A DNA stretch of 64,000 bases from an uncultured Pseudomonas sp. (lineage in GTDB: Bacteria > Pseudomonadota > Gammaproteobacteria > Pseudomonadales > Pseudomonadaceae): positions 1-64,000 of the forward strand of contig NZ_CAMPHV010000011.1 in assembly GCF_946886105.1 (NCBI RefSeq), written 5' to 3'. The notes under the pieces are model-generated. The model saw only the letters and a program-made list of their open reading frames with translations. It did not search any database and was not told the origin of the DNA. Of this stretch, positions 48,765 to 57,585 are shown one piece after another. Made by a program: the position numbers and the translations under genes. Every line of letters starts with the position of its first letter. The stretch's first letter is position 1.

Positions 48765-49712
48765 GTGAGCCAGACTACGCCTGCCGTGCGCACCTTCCAA
48801 GACTTGATCCTCGCCCTGCAGCAATACTGGGCCGAGCAAGGTTGTGTGGTGTTGCAACCTTACGATATGGAAGTGGGCGCCGGCACCTTCCACACTGCCA
48901 CCTTTCTGCGCGCCATTGGCCCGGAAACCTGGAACGCCGCCTACGTGCAGCCTTCGCGCCGTCCCGCCGATGGCCGTTACGGCGAGAACCCCAACCGCCT
49001 GCAGCACTACTATCAGTTCCAGGTGGTATTGAAGCCGAACCCGGAGAACTTCCAGGAGCTGTACCTCGGCTCGCTGAAGGCCATCGGCATCGACCCATTG
49101 GTGCACGACATCCGCTTCGTCGAAGACAACTGGGAATCGCCGACCCTCGGCGCCTGGGGTCTGGGCTGGGAAATCTGGCTGAACGGCATGGAAGTCACCC
49201 AGTTCACCTACTTCCAGCAGGTCGGCGGTATCGAGTGCTACCCGGTGACCGGCGAGATCACCTACGGCCTCGAGCGCCTGGCCATGTACCTGCAGGGCGT
49301 CGACTCGGTCTACGACCTGATCTGGACCGACGGCCAATTCGGCACCGTCACCTATGGCGATGTGTTCCACCAGAACGAGGTGGAGCAGTCGACCTATAAC
49401 TTCGAGCACGCCAACGTCGACAAGCTGTTCGAACTGTTCGATTTCTACGAGAGCGAAGCCAATCGCCTGATCGAGTTGGAGCTGCCACTGCCGACCTACG
49501 AAATGGTCCTCAAGGCCTCGCACACCTTCAACCTGCTGGATGCGCGCCGGGCCATTTCGGTGACCGCGCGTCAGCAATACATCCTGCGCGTACGCGCCCT
49601 GGCCCGCGCCGTGGCGCAGAGCTACCTGCAAGCGCGGCGCAAACTCGGCTTCCCGCTCGCCGCCCCCGACCTGCGTGATGAAGTATTGGCCAAGCTGGAG
49701 GCAGCAGAATGA
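48765..49712 (+). CDS. glyQ: Glycyl-tRNA synthetase alpha subunit
   Basis: 315-residue catalytic subunit of the alpha2-beta2 glycyl-tRNA synthetase. It is almost identical in pattern to the P. aeruginosa protein: [40 protein letters not shown] and [20 protein letters not shown]. The start is GTG 48765 with AGGTG eight bases before, giving the family length. A TATACT hexamer at 48722-48727 is a plausible -10. The stop overlaps the glyS ATG by four bases. Confidence 0.97.
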   Translation: MSQTTPAVRTFQDLILALQQYWAEQGCVVLQPYDMEVGAGTFHTATFLRAIGPETWNAAYVQPSRRPADGRYGENPNRLQHYYQFQVVLKPNPENFQELYLGSLKAIGIDPLVHDIRFVEDNWESPTLGAWGLGWEIWLNGMEVTQFTYFQQVGGIECYPVTGEITYGLERLAMYLQGVDSVYDLIWTDGQFGTVTYGDVFHQNEVEQSTYNFEHANVDKLFELFDFYESEANRLIELELPLPTYEMVLKASHTFNLLDARRAISVTARQQYILRVRALARAVAQSYLQARRKLGFPLAAPDLRDEVLAKLEAAE

Positions 49713-51763
49713 GTGCGCACGATTTTCTGGTAGAACTGGGCACCGAAGAGCTGCCGCCGAAATCCCTGAAGACTCTCGGCGAGGCCTTTCTCGCCGGTAT
49801 TGAAAAGGGCCTGAAAGCCGCCGGCCTCGATTACGGCCAGGTACGCTGCTACGCCGCGCCACGCCGCCTCGCCGTGCTGGTCGAGCAGTTGCAGACGCAA
49901 CAGGCCGATCGCATTCAGAACCTCGACGGCCCGCCCGTACAGGCCGCCTTCGACAAGGACGGCAAGCCGACCCAGGCCGCGCTGGGCTTCGCCAAGAAAT
50001 GCGGCGTCGACCTCGCCGATATCGACCGCAGCGGCCCCAAGCTGAAGTTCAGCCAGAGCATTCCCGGCCAAGCCGCCGCCGGCCTGTTGCCCGGCATAGT
50101 CGAAACCTCGCTGAACGAACTGCCGATCCCCAAGCGCATGCGCTGGGGCGCGCGTAAAACCGAATTCGTCCGCCCGAGCCAGTGGCTGGTAATGCTGTTC
50201 GGCGATCAAGTGATCGATTGCGAAATCCTTGCGCAGAAATCCGGCCGGGTATCGCGCGGCCATCGCTTCCATGCCAACCACGACGTGCGCATCTCCACAC
50301 CGGCCAGCTATGCCGAGGACCTGCGCAGCGCCTATGTGATCGCCGATTTCGCCGAGCGTCGCCAGCAGATCGCCGCGCGTATCGAGCAATTGGCCGCCGA
50401 GCAGCAGGGCACTGCCATAGTGCCGCCGGCGCTGCTCGATGAAGTCAGCGCCCTGGTCGAGTGGCCGGTGCCGCTGGTCTGCTCGTTCGAGGATCGCTTC
50501 CTCGAAGTGCCGCAAGAGGCGCTGATCACCACCATGCAGGACAACCAGAAGTACTTCTGCCTGCTCGATGCGAACGGCAAGCTGCTGCCACGCTTCATCA
50601 CAGTGGCCAACGTCGAGAGCAAGGACCCGACGCAGATCATCGCAGGCAACGAGAAAGTCGTACGCCCGCGTCTGACCGACGCCGAATTCTTCTTCAAGCA
50701 GGACAAGAAGCAGAAGCTGGAAAGCTTCAACCAGCGCCTGGCCAATGTGGTGTTCCAGGCCCAGCTCGGCTCGGTCTTTGACAAGGCCCAGCGCGTCTCG
50801 GCCCTGGCCGGCTTTATCGCCGAACGCATCGGCGGCGACGCTGCCCGTGCCGCGCGCGCCGGCCTGCTGTGCAAGTGCGACCTGGCCAGCGAGATGGTCG
50901 GCGAGTTCCCGGAAATGCAGGGCATCGCCGGCTACTACTACGCCAAGCACGACGGCGAGCCGGAAGACGTGGCCCTGGCGCTGAACGAGCAATATATGCC
51001 GCGCGGGGCAGGGGCGGAGTTGCCGAGCACCCTGACCGGCGCCGCCGTGGCCCTGGCCGACAAGCTCGACACCCTGGTCGGGATCTTCGGCATCGGCATG
51101 CTACCCACCGGCTCCAAGGACCCCTATGCCCTGCGCCGTGCGGCCCTCGGCGTGCTCCGTATTCTGATCGAGAAGCAGCTGGATCTGGATCTGGCCGACG
51201 CCATTGCCCATGCCACGCAACTGTTCGACGGCAAGGTCAAAGCCCAGGGTCTGGCTGCCCAGGTGCAGGACTTTATCTTCGACCGCCTACGTGCGCGCTA
51301 CGAAGACGAAGGCGTCGACGTGGCCGTGTACCAGGCCGTGCGTGCGGTCGCCCCGACCTCGCCACTGGACTTCGACCAGCGCGTGCAAGCGGTGCAGGTG
51401 TTCCGAAGCCTGCCGCAAGCCGAGGCCCTGGCCGCCGCCAACAAGCGCGTGTCCAACCTGCTGAGCAAGGCCGAAGGACAGATCGCCGCGCACGTCGAGG
51501 CTCATCACTTCGACAGCCCGAGCGAATTCGCCCTCAACGCCGCGATCCAGCAAGCCGAGCACGCGGTGCAACCGCTGGCCCAGGCGCGCCAATACAACCT
51601 GGCGCTGAGCCAGTTGGCCAACCTGCGCGAGCCGGTGGACGCGTTCTTCGAGGCGGTGTTGGTGAACGCCGAAAACCCCGCGGTGCGCGCCAATCGCTAT
51701 GCCTTGCTGGCTAAGCTGCGTGGCCTGTTCCTCGGCGTGGCCGATATCTCGGTGCTGGGCTGA
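49709..51763 (+). CDS. glyS: Glycyl-tRNA synthetase beta subunit
   Basis: 684-residue beta subunit needed for tRNA recognition and activity. Family marks: [18 protein letters not shown] at the N-terminus, [20 protein letters not shown] (about 270-290), [17 protein letters not shown] (about 470), and a C-terminal anticodon-binding DALR-like domain (about 580-684). ATGA overlap with glyQ ensures coupled synthesis. A palindromic repeat follows the stop. Confidence 0.97.
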   Translation: MSAHDFLVELGTEELPPKSLKTLGEAFLAGIEKGLKAAGLDYGQVRCYAAPRRLAVLVEQLQTQQADRIQNLDGPPVQAAFDKDGKPTQAALGFAKKCGVDLADIDRSGPKLKFSQSIPGQAAAGLLPGIVETSLNELPIPKRMRWGARKTEFVRPSQWLVMLFGDQVIDCEILAQKSGRVSRGHRFHANHDVRISTPASYAEDLRSAYVIADFAERRQQIAARIEQLAAEQQGTAIVPPALLDEVSALVEWPVPLVCSFEDRFLEVPQEALITTMQDNQKYFCLLDANGKLLPRFITVANVESKDPTQIIAGNEKVVRPRLTDAEFFFKQDKKQKLESFNQRLANVVFQAQLGSVFDKAQRVSALAGFIAERIGGDAARAARAGLLCKCDLASEMVGEFPEMQGIAGYYYAKHDGEPEDVALALNEQYMPRGAGAELPSTLTGAAVALADKLDTLVGIFGIGMLPTGSKDPYALRRAALGVLRILIEKQLDLDLADAIAHATQLFDGKVKAQGLAAQVQDFIFDRLRARYEDEGVDVAVYQAVRAVAPTSPLDFDQRVQAVQVFRSLPQAEALAAANKRVSNLLSKAEGQIAAHVEAHHFDSPSEFALNAAIQQAEHAVQPLAQARQYNLALSQLANLREPVDAFFEAVLVNAENPAVRANRYALLAKLRGLFLGVADISVLG

Positions 51764-51772
51764 TACCCAGTC

Positions 51773-51804
51773 GATGGGTTACGCCGCGCTGCGGCTAACC
51801 CATC
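51773..51804. repeat. Palindromic intergenic repeat (GATGGGTTA/TAACCCATC)
   Basis: GATGGGTTACGCCGCG (51773-51788) is mirrored by GCGGCTAACCCATC (51791-51804). It is a compact hairpin between glyS and gmhB, in the same family as the TAACCCACC repeats. Confidence 0.7.
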
Positions 51805-51817
51805 CTACGGAATAGCG

Positions 51818-52348
51818 ATGAAACTACTGATTCTCGACCGCGACGGCGTGGTCAACTACGACTCCGATGCCTATATAAAAAGCCTCGACGAGTGGATTCC
51901 GATTCCCGGCTCGGTCGAGGCCATCGCCCGTCTGAGCAAGGCCGGCTGGACGGTGGCGGTCGCCACCAATCAGTCGGGCCTGGCCCGCGGTTATTACGAT
52001 TTACCGACCCTCGAGGCGATGCATGCGAAACTGCGTGAGCTGGTCGCCGAGCAGGGCGGGGAAGTCGGTCTGATCGTACATTGCCCCCATGGTCCGGACG
52101 ACGGTTGCGCCTGCCGCAAGCCAAAGCCGGGTATGCTCCAGCAGATCGCCGCGCATTATGGCGTACCGCTTCACGGTGTCTGGTTCGTCGGCGACAGCAG
52201 CGGTGACCTGACGGCGGCATGTGCCGTCGACTGTCAGCCGGTTTTGGTAAAGACCGGCAAAGGCGAACGAACCCTGGCCAAAGCATTGCCAGCGGGCACC
52301 CTGGTATTCGATGATCTGGCGGCGGTTGCCGCTCAGCTACTCCACTAA
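51818..52348 (+). CDS. gmhB: D-glycero-beta-D-manno-heptose 1,7-bisphosphate 7-phosphatase
   Basis: 176-residue HAD phosphatase of ADP-heptose synthesis for the LPS inner core. HAD motif I is LDRDGVVNYD (about 6-15) and motif II is ATNQSGLARGYY (about 49-60). A zinc-binding insertion is seen in CPHGPDDGCACRKPKPGML (about 89-107), and motif IV is GDSSGDLTAA (about 127). It is full length and leads directly into an acyltransferase gene. Confidence 0.95.
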   Translation: MKLLILDRDGVVNYDSDAYIKSLDEWIPIPGSVEAIARLSKAGWTVAVATNQSGLARGYYDLPTLEAMHAKLRELVAEQGGEVGLIVHCPHGPDDGCACRKPKPGMLQQIAAHYGVPLHGVWFVGDSSGDLTAACAVDCQPVLVKTGKGERTLAKALPAGTLVFDDLAAVAAQLLH

Positions 52349-52383
52349 TAGAGCAGGCCCTGCCTGCGACGGTACAAGCCCTC

Positions 52384-53157
52384 ATGTCGACAGCGCTGGT
52401 CCTCAGAACTTTCCTCTTCTATCTGTTGTTGTCTTCCAGCGCCTTCTTCTGGTGCACCCTCAGCGTCTTCGTCGCCCCCTTCCTACCGTTCCGCGCCCGC
52501 TACCGTTTCGTCGTGCAGAACTGGTGCCGCTGCGCCACCTGGCTGGCCAAGGTGGTGATCGGCATCCGCTACGAGATCAAGGGTCTGGAAAACATCCCCG
52601 AGCGCCCTTGCGTGATTCTGGCCAAGCATCAGAGCACCTGGGAGACCTTCTTTCTCTGCGGTTTCTTCGAGCCGCTGAGTCAGGTGGTCAAGCGCGAGCT
52701 GCTCTATGTGCCGTTCTTTGGCTGGGCGATGGCCATGCTCAAGCCCATCGCGATCGATCGCAGCAACCCCAAAGCGGCGCTCAAGCAGGTCGCGCAAATG
52801 GGCCATAAGCGCCTCGAGCAGGGCGCCTGGGTACTGGTGTTCCCGGAAGGCACGCGGATTCCCACGGGGCAGATCGGCAAATTCTCACGCGGCGGCGCGT
52901 CGCTGGCGGTGAATGCCGGCCTGCCGGTCTTGCCGATCGCGCACAACGCCGGCGAGTTCTGGCCGAAGGAAGGCTGGGGCAAGACCCCCGGCACCATCCA
53001 GGTGGTGATCGGTCCGGCGATGCACGCTAACGGCACCGGCCCACGAGCGATTGCCGAATTGAACGACCGCGCCTTCGCCTGGGTCAGTCAGGCACAACGC
53101 GATATCGGCGCCCTGAGCCCCGAAGCGGTGCCCTGCGAAGCCGGCGAAACGGCTTGA
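52384..53157 (+). CDS. 1-acyl-glycerol-3-phosphate acyltransferase (PlsC family)
   Basis: 257-residue membrane acyltransferase that makes phosphatidic acid. There is an N-terminal hydrophobic segment (LFYLLLSSSAFFWCTLSVFV), the HX4D-like block AKHQSTWET (Glu in place of Asp, usual in this subgroup), FFGWAMAMLKPIAIDR, and VFPEGTRIPTGQIGKFSRGG (about 157-176). It is equivalent to the gyrB-linked acyltransferase of P. aeruginosa (PA0005). A second, smaller PlsC protein is encoded at 57586. Confidence 0.93.
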   Translation: MSTALVLRTFLFYLLLSSSAFFWCTLSVFVAPFLPFRARYRFVVQNWCRCATWLAKVVIGIRYEIKGLENIPERPCVILAKHQSTWETFFLCGFFEPLSQVVKRELLYVPFFGWAMAMLKPIAIDRSNPKAALKQVAQMGHKRLEQGAWVLVFPEGTRIPTGQIGKFSRGGASLAVNAGLPVLPIAHNAGEFWPKEGWGKTPGTIQVVIGPAMHANGTGPRAIAELNDRAFAWVSQAQRDIGALSPEAVPCEAGETA

Positions 53158-53163
53158 GGCAAT

Positions 53164-53172
53164 TGTGGATAA
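53164..53172 (-). promoter_or_regulatory. Consensus DnaA box
   Basis: TGTGGATAA on the plus strand is a perfect TTATCCACA 9-mer on the minus strand. It is a lone box between the acyltransferase stop and the ynb-like cassette, near but outside the expected oriC. It may be chance or a DnaA-responsive or titration site. Confidence 0.5.
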
Positions 53173-53227
53173 GCTGTGCATAGAATGAAATCAAAGTGCC
53201 ATTATTCGACATAAGGGACTGAAAAGA

Positions 53228-53266
53228 CCCGGTTTTAAACTCAGGCAAGGAAAGCCTGAAACCGGG
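53228..53266 (+). promoter_or_regulatory. Structured leader upstream of the ynb-like cassette
   Basis: CCCGGTT (53228-53234) pairs with AACCGGG (53260-53266), enclosing a second stem CAGGC/GCCTG (53242-53246 with 53254-53258) around an AAGGAAA loop. The bulged hairpin lies about 115 bases before the first cassette gene. It could be a leader structure or a factor-dependent terminator of the upstream transcript. No T-run. Confidence 0.4.
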
Positions 53267-53381
53267 GGATAAGTTTCGCCGCAACGCGACAATCTCGCCC
53301 ACGCGGTCTTGGCGAGCTGCCGGGCCGACAAACGGCTAAGCTGGTTCGAAACGTCACAGCAGCAAAAAGGAATTTTGCCTC

Positions 53382-53987
53382 ATGCTCTCCATCTACCAAC
53401 TCAAGCCGGCTTTCCAGAACCTGCTGCGGCCGGGGGTCAAGCGCCTGTACGAGCGGGGCGTCACCGCCAATCAGGTGACCCTGGCCGCGGCCGTGGTTTC
53501 CGTTGGCCTCGGCGTCCTTCTCGCGGCCATGCATCAGCATATCTGGCTGTTCGCCCTGGTCCCGCTGTGGATGCTGGTACGCATGGCGCTTAACGCCGTG
53601 GACGGCATGCTGGCTCGCGAGTTCGGTCAGCAATCCAAGCTCGGCGCTTACCTCAACGAACTCTGCGACCTGATCGCCGACAGCGCCCTGTACCTGCCCT
53701 TTGCGCTATTGCCCGGCGTCTCGCCGTTGCTGGTGGTACTGGTGGTGGTGCTGGCCCTGATCAGCGAATACGCCGGCGTAATCGGGCCAATGGTAGGCGC
53801 CTCGCGGCGCTACGACGGGCCCATGGGTAAGAGCGACCGGGCCTTGTGTTTCGGCGTGCTCGGCGCCGGCGTGGCCAGCGGCCTGTTGCCGCCGATGTGG
53901 ATCGACGTTCTGCTCGCCCTGATTCTCGCTCTACTGCTCTACACCCTCTACAACCGCGTGCGCCAAGGCCTGGCCGAAGCGGCATAA
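53382..53987 (+). CDS. ynbA: CDP-alcohol phosphatidyltransferase, YnbA-like
   Basis: 201-residue integral membrane enzyme with about six TM segments. The CDP-alcohol motif is DGMLAREFGQQSKLGAYLNE (from about residue 73) followed by LCD. The pattern DGx2ARx8Gx3Dx3D is kept except that the third Asp is Asn. E. coli YnbA, as I recall it, shares that Asn, so it marks the subfamily. The enzyme should replace CMP of CDP-diacylglycerol with an alcohol or alcohol phosphate; the acceptor is unknown. ATG 53382 follows AAGGA. It is the first gene of a cassette of six. Confidence 0.87.
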   Translation: MLSIYQLKPAFQNLLRPGVKRLYERGVTANQVTLAAAVVSVGLGVLLAAMHQHIWLFALVPLWMLVRMALNAVDGMLAREFGQQSKLGAYLNELCDLIADSALYLPFALLPGVSPLLVVLVVVLALISEYAGVIGPMVGASRRYDGPMGKSDRALCFGVLGAGVASGLLPPMWIDVLLALILALLLYTLYNRVRQGLAEAA

Positions 53988-54015
53988 CCGACTGACTCGA
54001 AATAAGGATATCTCG

Positions 54016-55773
54016 ATGCGCGAAGCCCAAGACCTGCGTTTCACCACCCATGACGGCGTGGAATTGTTCTACCGTCACTGGCCGGCCATCGCCGCCGAGG
54101 AGGGCGCGCCACGGCGTGCCCTGGTGATGTTCCACCGCGGCCACGAACACGGCGGGCGCATGGCCCATCTGGTCGACGAGCTGGATATGCCCGGCTTCGA
54201 CTTCTTCGCCTGGGACGCTCGCGGCCATGGCCTGTCCCCGGGCGAACGCGGCGACAGCCCGAGCTTCGCCACCAGCGCGCGGGACGTGCAGACCTTTATC
54301 GACCATATCCGCGTCGAACATGGGCTGGCCGAGGAAGACCTCGCCGTGCTGGCGCAGAGCGTCGGTGCCGTGGTCGTGGCGACCTGGGCCCATGACTACG
54401 CGCCGAAGATCCGCGCCCTGGTGCTCGCCTCGCCGGCGTTCAAGGTCAAACTCTATGTGCCCTTCGCCCGCAGCGGCCTCAAGCTGATGCGCGCCTGGCG
54501 CGGCAACTTCTTCGTCAACAGCTATGTGAAGGCCAAGTTCCTCAGCCACGACCCGGCACGTATCGCCTCGTTCGACAACGACCCGCTGATCACCCGGGCG
54601 ATTTCGGTGAACATGTTGCTCGGTCTGTACGAGGCGGCCGAGCGGGTGGTGGCCAATGCCCAGGCGATCCAAATCCCCACGCAGTTGCTGATCTCCGGCG
54701 CCGACTTCGTGGTGCACCGCAAACCTCAGGAGCAGTTCTTCGAACGCCTCGGCAGCCTGCGCAAGGAGCAACACATCCTGCCCGGCTTCTTCCACGACAC
54801 CCTCGGCGAGCGCGACCGCAGCCACGCCTTGAGCCGCGCCCGGCGCTTTCTCCTGCGCTGTTTCGAGGAACCGGTGCAACGCCCCTCGCTACTCGATGCC
54901 GACCGCCTCGGCGCGACCTGCGCCGAAGCCGAAAGCCTGGCCGCACCGCTGCCGCCGAACTCGCTGCGCGACCTTTACTGGCGCGCCACCCGCGCCGGCC
55001 TGAAGTTCGGCAGCACGCTGTCCGACGGGGTCAAGCTGGGCTTCGACACCGGCTTCGATTCCGGCAGCACTCTCGATTACGTTTACCGCAACCGTCCCAG
55101 CGGCAAGTCGGCTATCGGCAAGCTGATCGACCAGAACTACCTGAACTCCATCGGCTGGCGCGGCATTCGCCAACGCAAGGTGCACGCCGAAGAACTGCTG
55201 CGCCTGGCCATGGCCAAACTGCGCGTGCAGGGCGAGGCCGTACGCATCGTCGATATCGCCGCCGGCCATGGCCGCTATATCCTCGAAGCCCTGGAAGGCA
55301 TGGAACAACAACCGGACTCGATCCTGCTGCGCGACTACAGCGATATCAACGTGCGCGACGGCGCCGCGCTGATCGAGCAAAAGGGCTTGGGCGAGATCGC
55401 CCGTTTCGTCAAAGGCGACGCTTTCGACCGCGACGACCTGGCCGCCCTCGACCCCAAACCGACCCTGGCGGTGGTCTCCGGTTTGTATGAGCTGTTCGGC
55501 AGTAACCGGATGGTCGGCGACTCCCTGGCCGGCCTGGCGGCGGCGGTGGAAGAGGGTGGTTACCTGGTCTACACCGGCCAACCCTGGCACCCGCAGCTTG
55601 AACTGATCGCCCGCGCGCTGACCAGCCACCGCGGCGGCGAAGCCTGGGTCATGCGCCGGCGCAGCCAGACGGAGATGGATCAGCTGGTCGAGGCCGCGGG
55701 CTTTCGCAAGCTGACCCAGCGCATCGACGAATGGGGCATCTTCAGCGTCTCCCTGGCGCAGCGGGTGTCCTGA
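54016..55773 (+). CDS. ynbC: Alpha/beta hydrolase - methyltransferase fusion, YnbC-like
   Basis: 585-residue two-domain protein, the same length as E. coli YnbC from memory. Residues 1-290 are an alpha/beta hydrolase (lysophospholipase-like): LVMFHRGHEHGGRM near the oxyanion loop, FFAWDARGHGLSPG, nucleophile elbow LAQSVGA, and a late His in FFHDTLGERDRS. Residues about 340-585 form a SAM methyltransferase: motif I VRIVDIAAGHGRYILEAL and YLVYTGQPWHPQ. There are no membrane segments. It probably acts on the lipid made by the cassette or on its head group. AAGGA precedes ATG 54016; the stop overlaps the next ATG by one base. Confidence 0.87.
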   Translation: MREAQDLRFTTHDGVELFYRHWPAIAAEEGAPRRALVMFHRGHEHGGRMAHLVDELDMPGFDFFAWDARGHGLSPGERGDSPSFATSARDVQTFIDHIRVEHGLAEEDLAVLAQSVGAVVVATWAHDYAPKIRALVLASPAFKVKLYVPFARSGLKLMRAWRGNFFVNSYVKAKFLSHDPARIASFDNDPLITRAISVNMLLGLYEAAERVVANAQAIQIPTQLLISGADFVVHRKPQEQFFERLGSLRKEQHILPGFFHDTLGERDRSHALSRARRFLLRCFEEPVQRPSLLDADRLGATCAEAESLAAPLPPNSLRDLYWRATRAGLKFGSTLSDGVKLGFDTGFDSGSTLDYVYRNRPSGKSAIGKLIDQNYLNSIGWRGIRQRKVHAEELLRLAMAKLRVQGEAVRIVDIAAGHGRYILEALEGMEQQPDSILLRDYSDINVRDGAALIEQKGLGEIARFVKGDAFDRDDLAALDPKPTLAVVSGLYELFGSNRMVGDSLAGLAAAVEEGGYLVYTGQPWHPQLELIARALTSHRGGEAWVMRRRSQTEMDQLVEAAGFRKLTQRIDEWGIFSVSLAQRVS

Positions 55774-57131
55774 TGACAGAGGCTGCGGATAGCCGCGAAG
55801 CGGGGCTGTGGAAGCGCGGCGTGCTCTGGCTGCTGCTATTGGCGCCGCTGTTCTTCGCCAGCTATAGCTTTGCCAATTGGTTGAGCAGCCAACGCGATGA
55901 CGTCGGCACCCTGGTGTTCGCCTGGGAAAGCCGGATGCCGCTATGGCCGTGGACGATAGTGCCTTACTGGTCGATCGACCTGCTGTATGGCTTGTCCTTT
56001 CTGCTGCCGGCGACACGCCGGGAAATGGATCGCCACGGCCTGCGCCTGCTCAGCGTGCAGCTGCTGTGCATCGCCGCGTTCCTGCTTTGGCCGCTGCGCT
56101 TCACCTTCGAGCGGCCGGAACTGGATGGCCTGTTCGGCACCATGTTCGATGTGCTGATGGGCTTCGACAAACCCTTCAACCAGGCGCCATCCCTGCATAT
56201 CGCCCTGCTGGTGGTCATCTGGATGATGTTCGCCCGACATACCCATGGTCTATGGCTGCGCGGCCTGCTGCACGGCTGGATGGCGCTGATCGGCGTGTCG
56301 GTGCTGACCACCTGGCAACATCATTTCATCGATGTGCCCACCGGAGTTCTGGCCGGTTGGTTGTGCGTCTGGCTATGGCCGCAGCAAGGCCCCAGCCCGC
56401 TGCTGCATTGGCAGCTGGCGCGCGACCCGCAACGCTGGCGACTGGCCTTGCGCTACAGCCTCGGCGTAGCGCTGATGGCAGCTGTGGCGGTGAATCTGGG
56501 CGGCGTCTGGTTATGGTTGCTGTGGCCCGGTTTCTCGCTGCTGCTGGTGGCCCTCAACTACGCACTGTTCGATGCCCAAGGCTTCCAGAAGGATGCCGAC
56601 GGCCGCCTGAGCAGCGCCGCCTGCTGGTTGCTCGCGCCTTACCTGGCCGCCGCCTGGCTCAACTCGCGGTTATGGACCCGCGCCCATCCGCACGCCGATG
56701 AAGTCGGCGAGGGCGTCTGGCTCGGGCGCATTCCCGCAGCCGGGCAGGCCGAAGGATTTCACGCCCAGTTGGATCTCTGCGCCGAGCTGCCGAGACGAAC
56801 CGCCACCAAGGTCTATCGCTCGCTGCCGGTGCTCGACCTCAGCGTACCCAGCCCGCAGACGCTGCTGGCCGCCGCCCAGGCGATCGAAGCGCTGAGACAA
56901 GAAGGTCCGTTGTTGGTCTGTTGCGCGCTCGGTTATTCGCGCAGCGCCGCCGCGGTGGCCGCTTGGCTGTTGCACAGCGGTCGCTGCCAGAACCTGCCGG
57001 AAGCGCTCGCGCAGTTGCGCCGGGCACGCCCGCAGGTGGTGCTGAGCGAGGCCCACCAGCAGGCGTTGCGGGAGATGTTGCAACTGCACAGCATCGCGCC
57101 TGCGAGCCTGGCAGCAGCCCATGGCTACTGA
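55773..57131 (+). CDS. ynbD: PAP2 / dual-specificity phosphatase fusion, YnbD-like
   Basis: 452-residue inner-membrane protein. The first 320 residues have about eight TM segments and a PAP2-type phosphatase core: PSLHIALLVVI (motif 2) and TTWQHHFIDVPTGVLAGW (motif 3, His and Asp). The C-terminal 130 residues form a cysteine phosphatase with the Cx5R loop CALGYSRSAA (about 390). Two unrelated phosphatase folds in one chain suggest removal of a phosphate from a lipid head group, analogous to PGP phosphatase. ATG 55773 overlaps the ynbC stop (TGATG). Confidence 0.87.
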   Translation: MTEAADSREAGLWKRGVLWLLLLAPLFFASYSFANWLSSQRDDVGTLVFAWESRMPLWPWTIVPYWSIDLLYGLSFLLPATRREMDRHGLRLLSVQLLCIAAFLLWPLRFTFERPELDGLFGTMFDVLMGFDKPFNQAPSLHIALLVVIWMMFARHTHGLWLRGLLHGWMALIGVSVLTTWQHHFIDVPTGVLAGWLCVWLWPQQGPSPLLHWQLARDPQRWRLALRYSLGVALMAAVAVNLGGVWLWLLWPGFSLLLVALNYALFDAQGFQKDADGRLSSAACWLLAPYLAAAWLNSRLWTRAHPHADEVGEGVWLGRIPAAGQAEGFHAQLDLCAELPRRTATKVYRSLPVLDLSVPSPQTLLAAAQAIEALRQEGPLLVCCALGYSRSAAAVAAWLLHSGRCQNLPEALAQLRRARPQVVLSEAHQQALREMLQLHSIAPASLAAAHGY

Positions 57132-57576
57132 AATGCAGCTGTTCACCGTGGCCAGCCTGCTGCGCCGGGGCAGGGCCATGGATAGGTTATCCAATGCCCT
57201 CACCCTGTTCGGCCTGGCGATCGGTCTGGCGCCTTTGCTCGGCGCCCCGGCGCAGCCTCTCGGTGCCGTGTTCAGCGCCTTACTGGTGCTGCTGGGGCTG
57301 ATCGAAAAATACTGGGCGTTACGCGTCGCCCTGGATGCCGACTTGTTCCAGCACCTGGCGGGCGATGCCGAGCGCCTGGCGGCACGGACCATCGAGTTCG
57401 ATCAGGCGCTGATAGGGCTCAGCTTGCAACCGGCGGACAAGGCCGCGCGCAGCTGGGACGAACGCAGCCGCGGCGCACTGCGCTTGTTGCGCCTGCAGGC
57501 ACTCGCGCTGCTCGCGCAGGTGCTGCTGGCCGTGTCCCTTCTGCTTGGTTTGCCCTGGCTTTCAATCACTGGATAA
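57121..57576 (+). CDS. Small membrane protein of the ynb-like cassette
   Basis: 151-residue protein of unknown function with three hydrophobic stretches (about 24-42, 46-62 and 126-148) and a charged middle (ADLFQHLAGDAERLAARTIEF). ATG 57121 overlaps the end of ynbD by 11 bases. ATG 57133, two bases past that stop, is an alternative. It has no counterpart in the four-gene E. coli operon that I can recall. It may be an accessory subunit. Confidence 0.7.
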   Translation: MATEMQLFTVASLLRRGRAMDRLSNALTLFGLAIGLAPLLGAPAQPLGAVFSALLVLLGLIEKYWALRVALDADLFQHLAGDAERLAARTIEFDQALIGLSLQPADKAARSWDERSRGALRLLRLQALALLAQVLLAVSLLLGLPWLSITG

Positions 57577-57585
57577 GGAATCGTC

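Noticed and set aside
48684..49862. Long frame upstream of tag on the minus strand
   Set aside because: Antisense of glyQ; Tag proteins start at MPRCFWC, and a ribosome site precedes ATG 48683.
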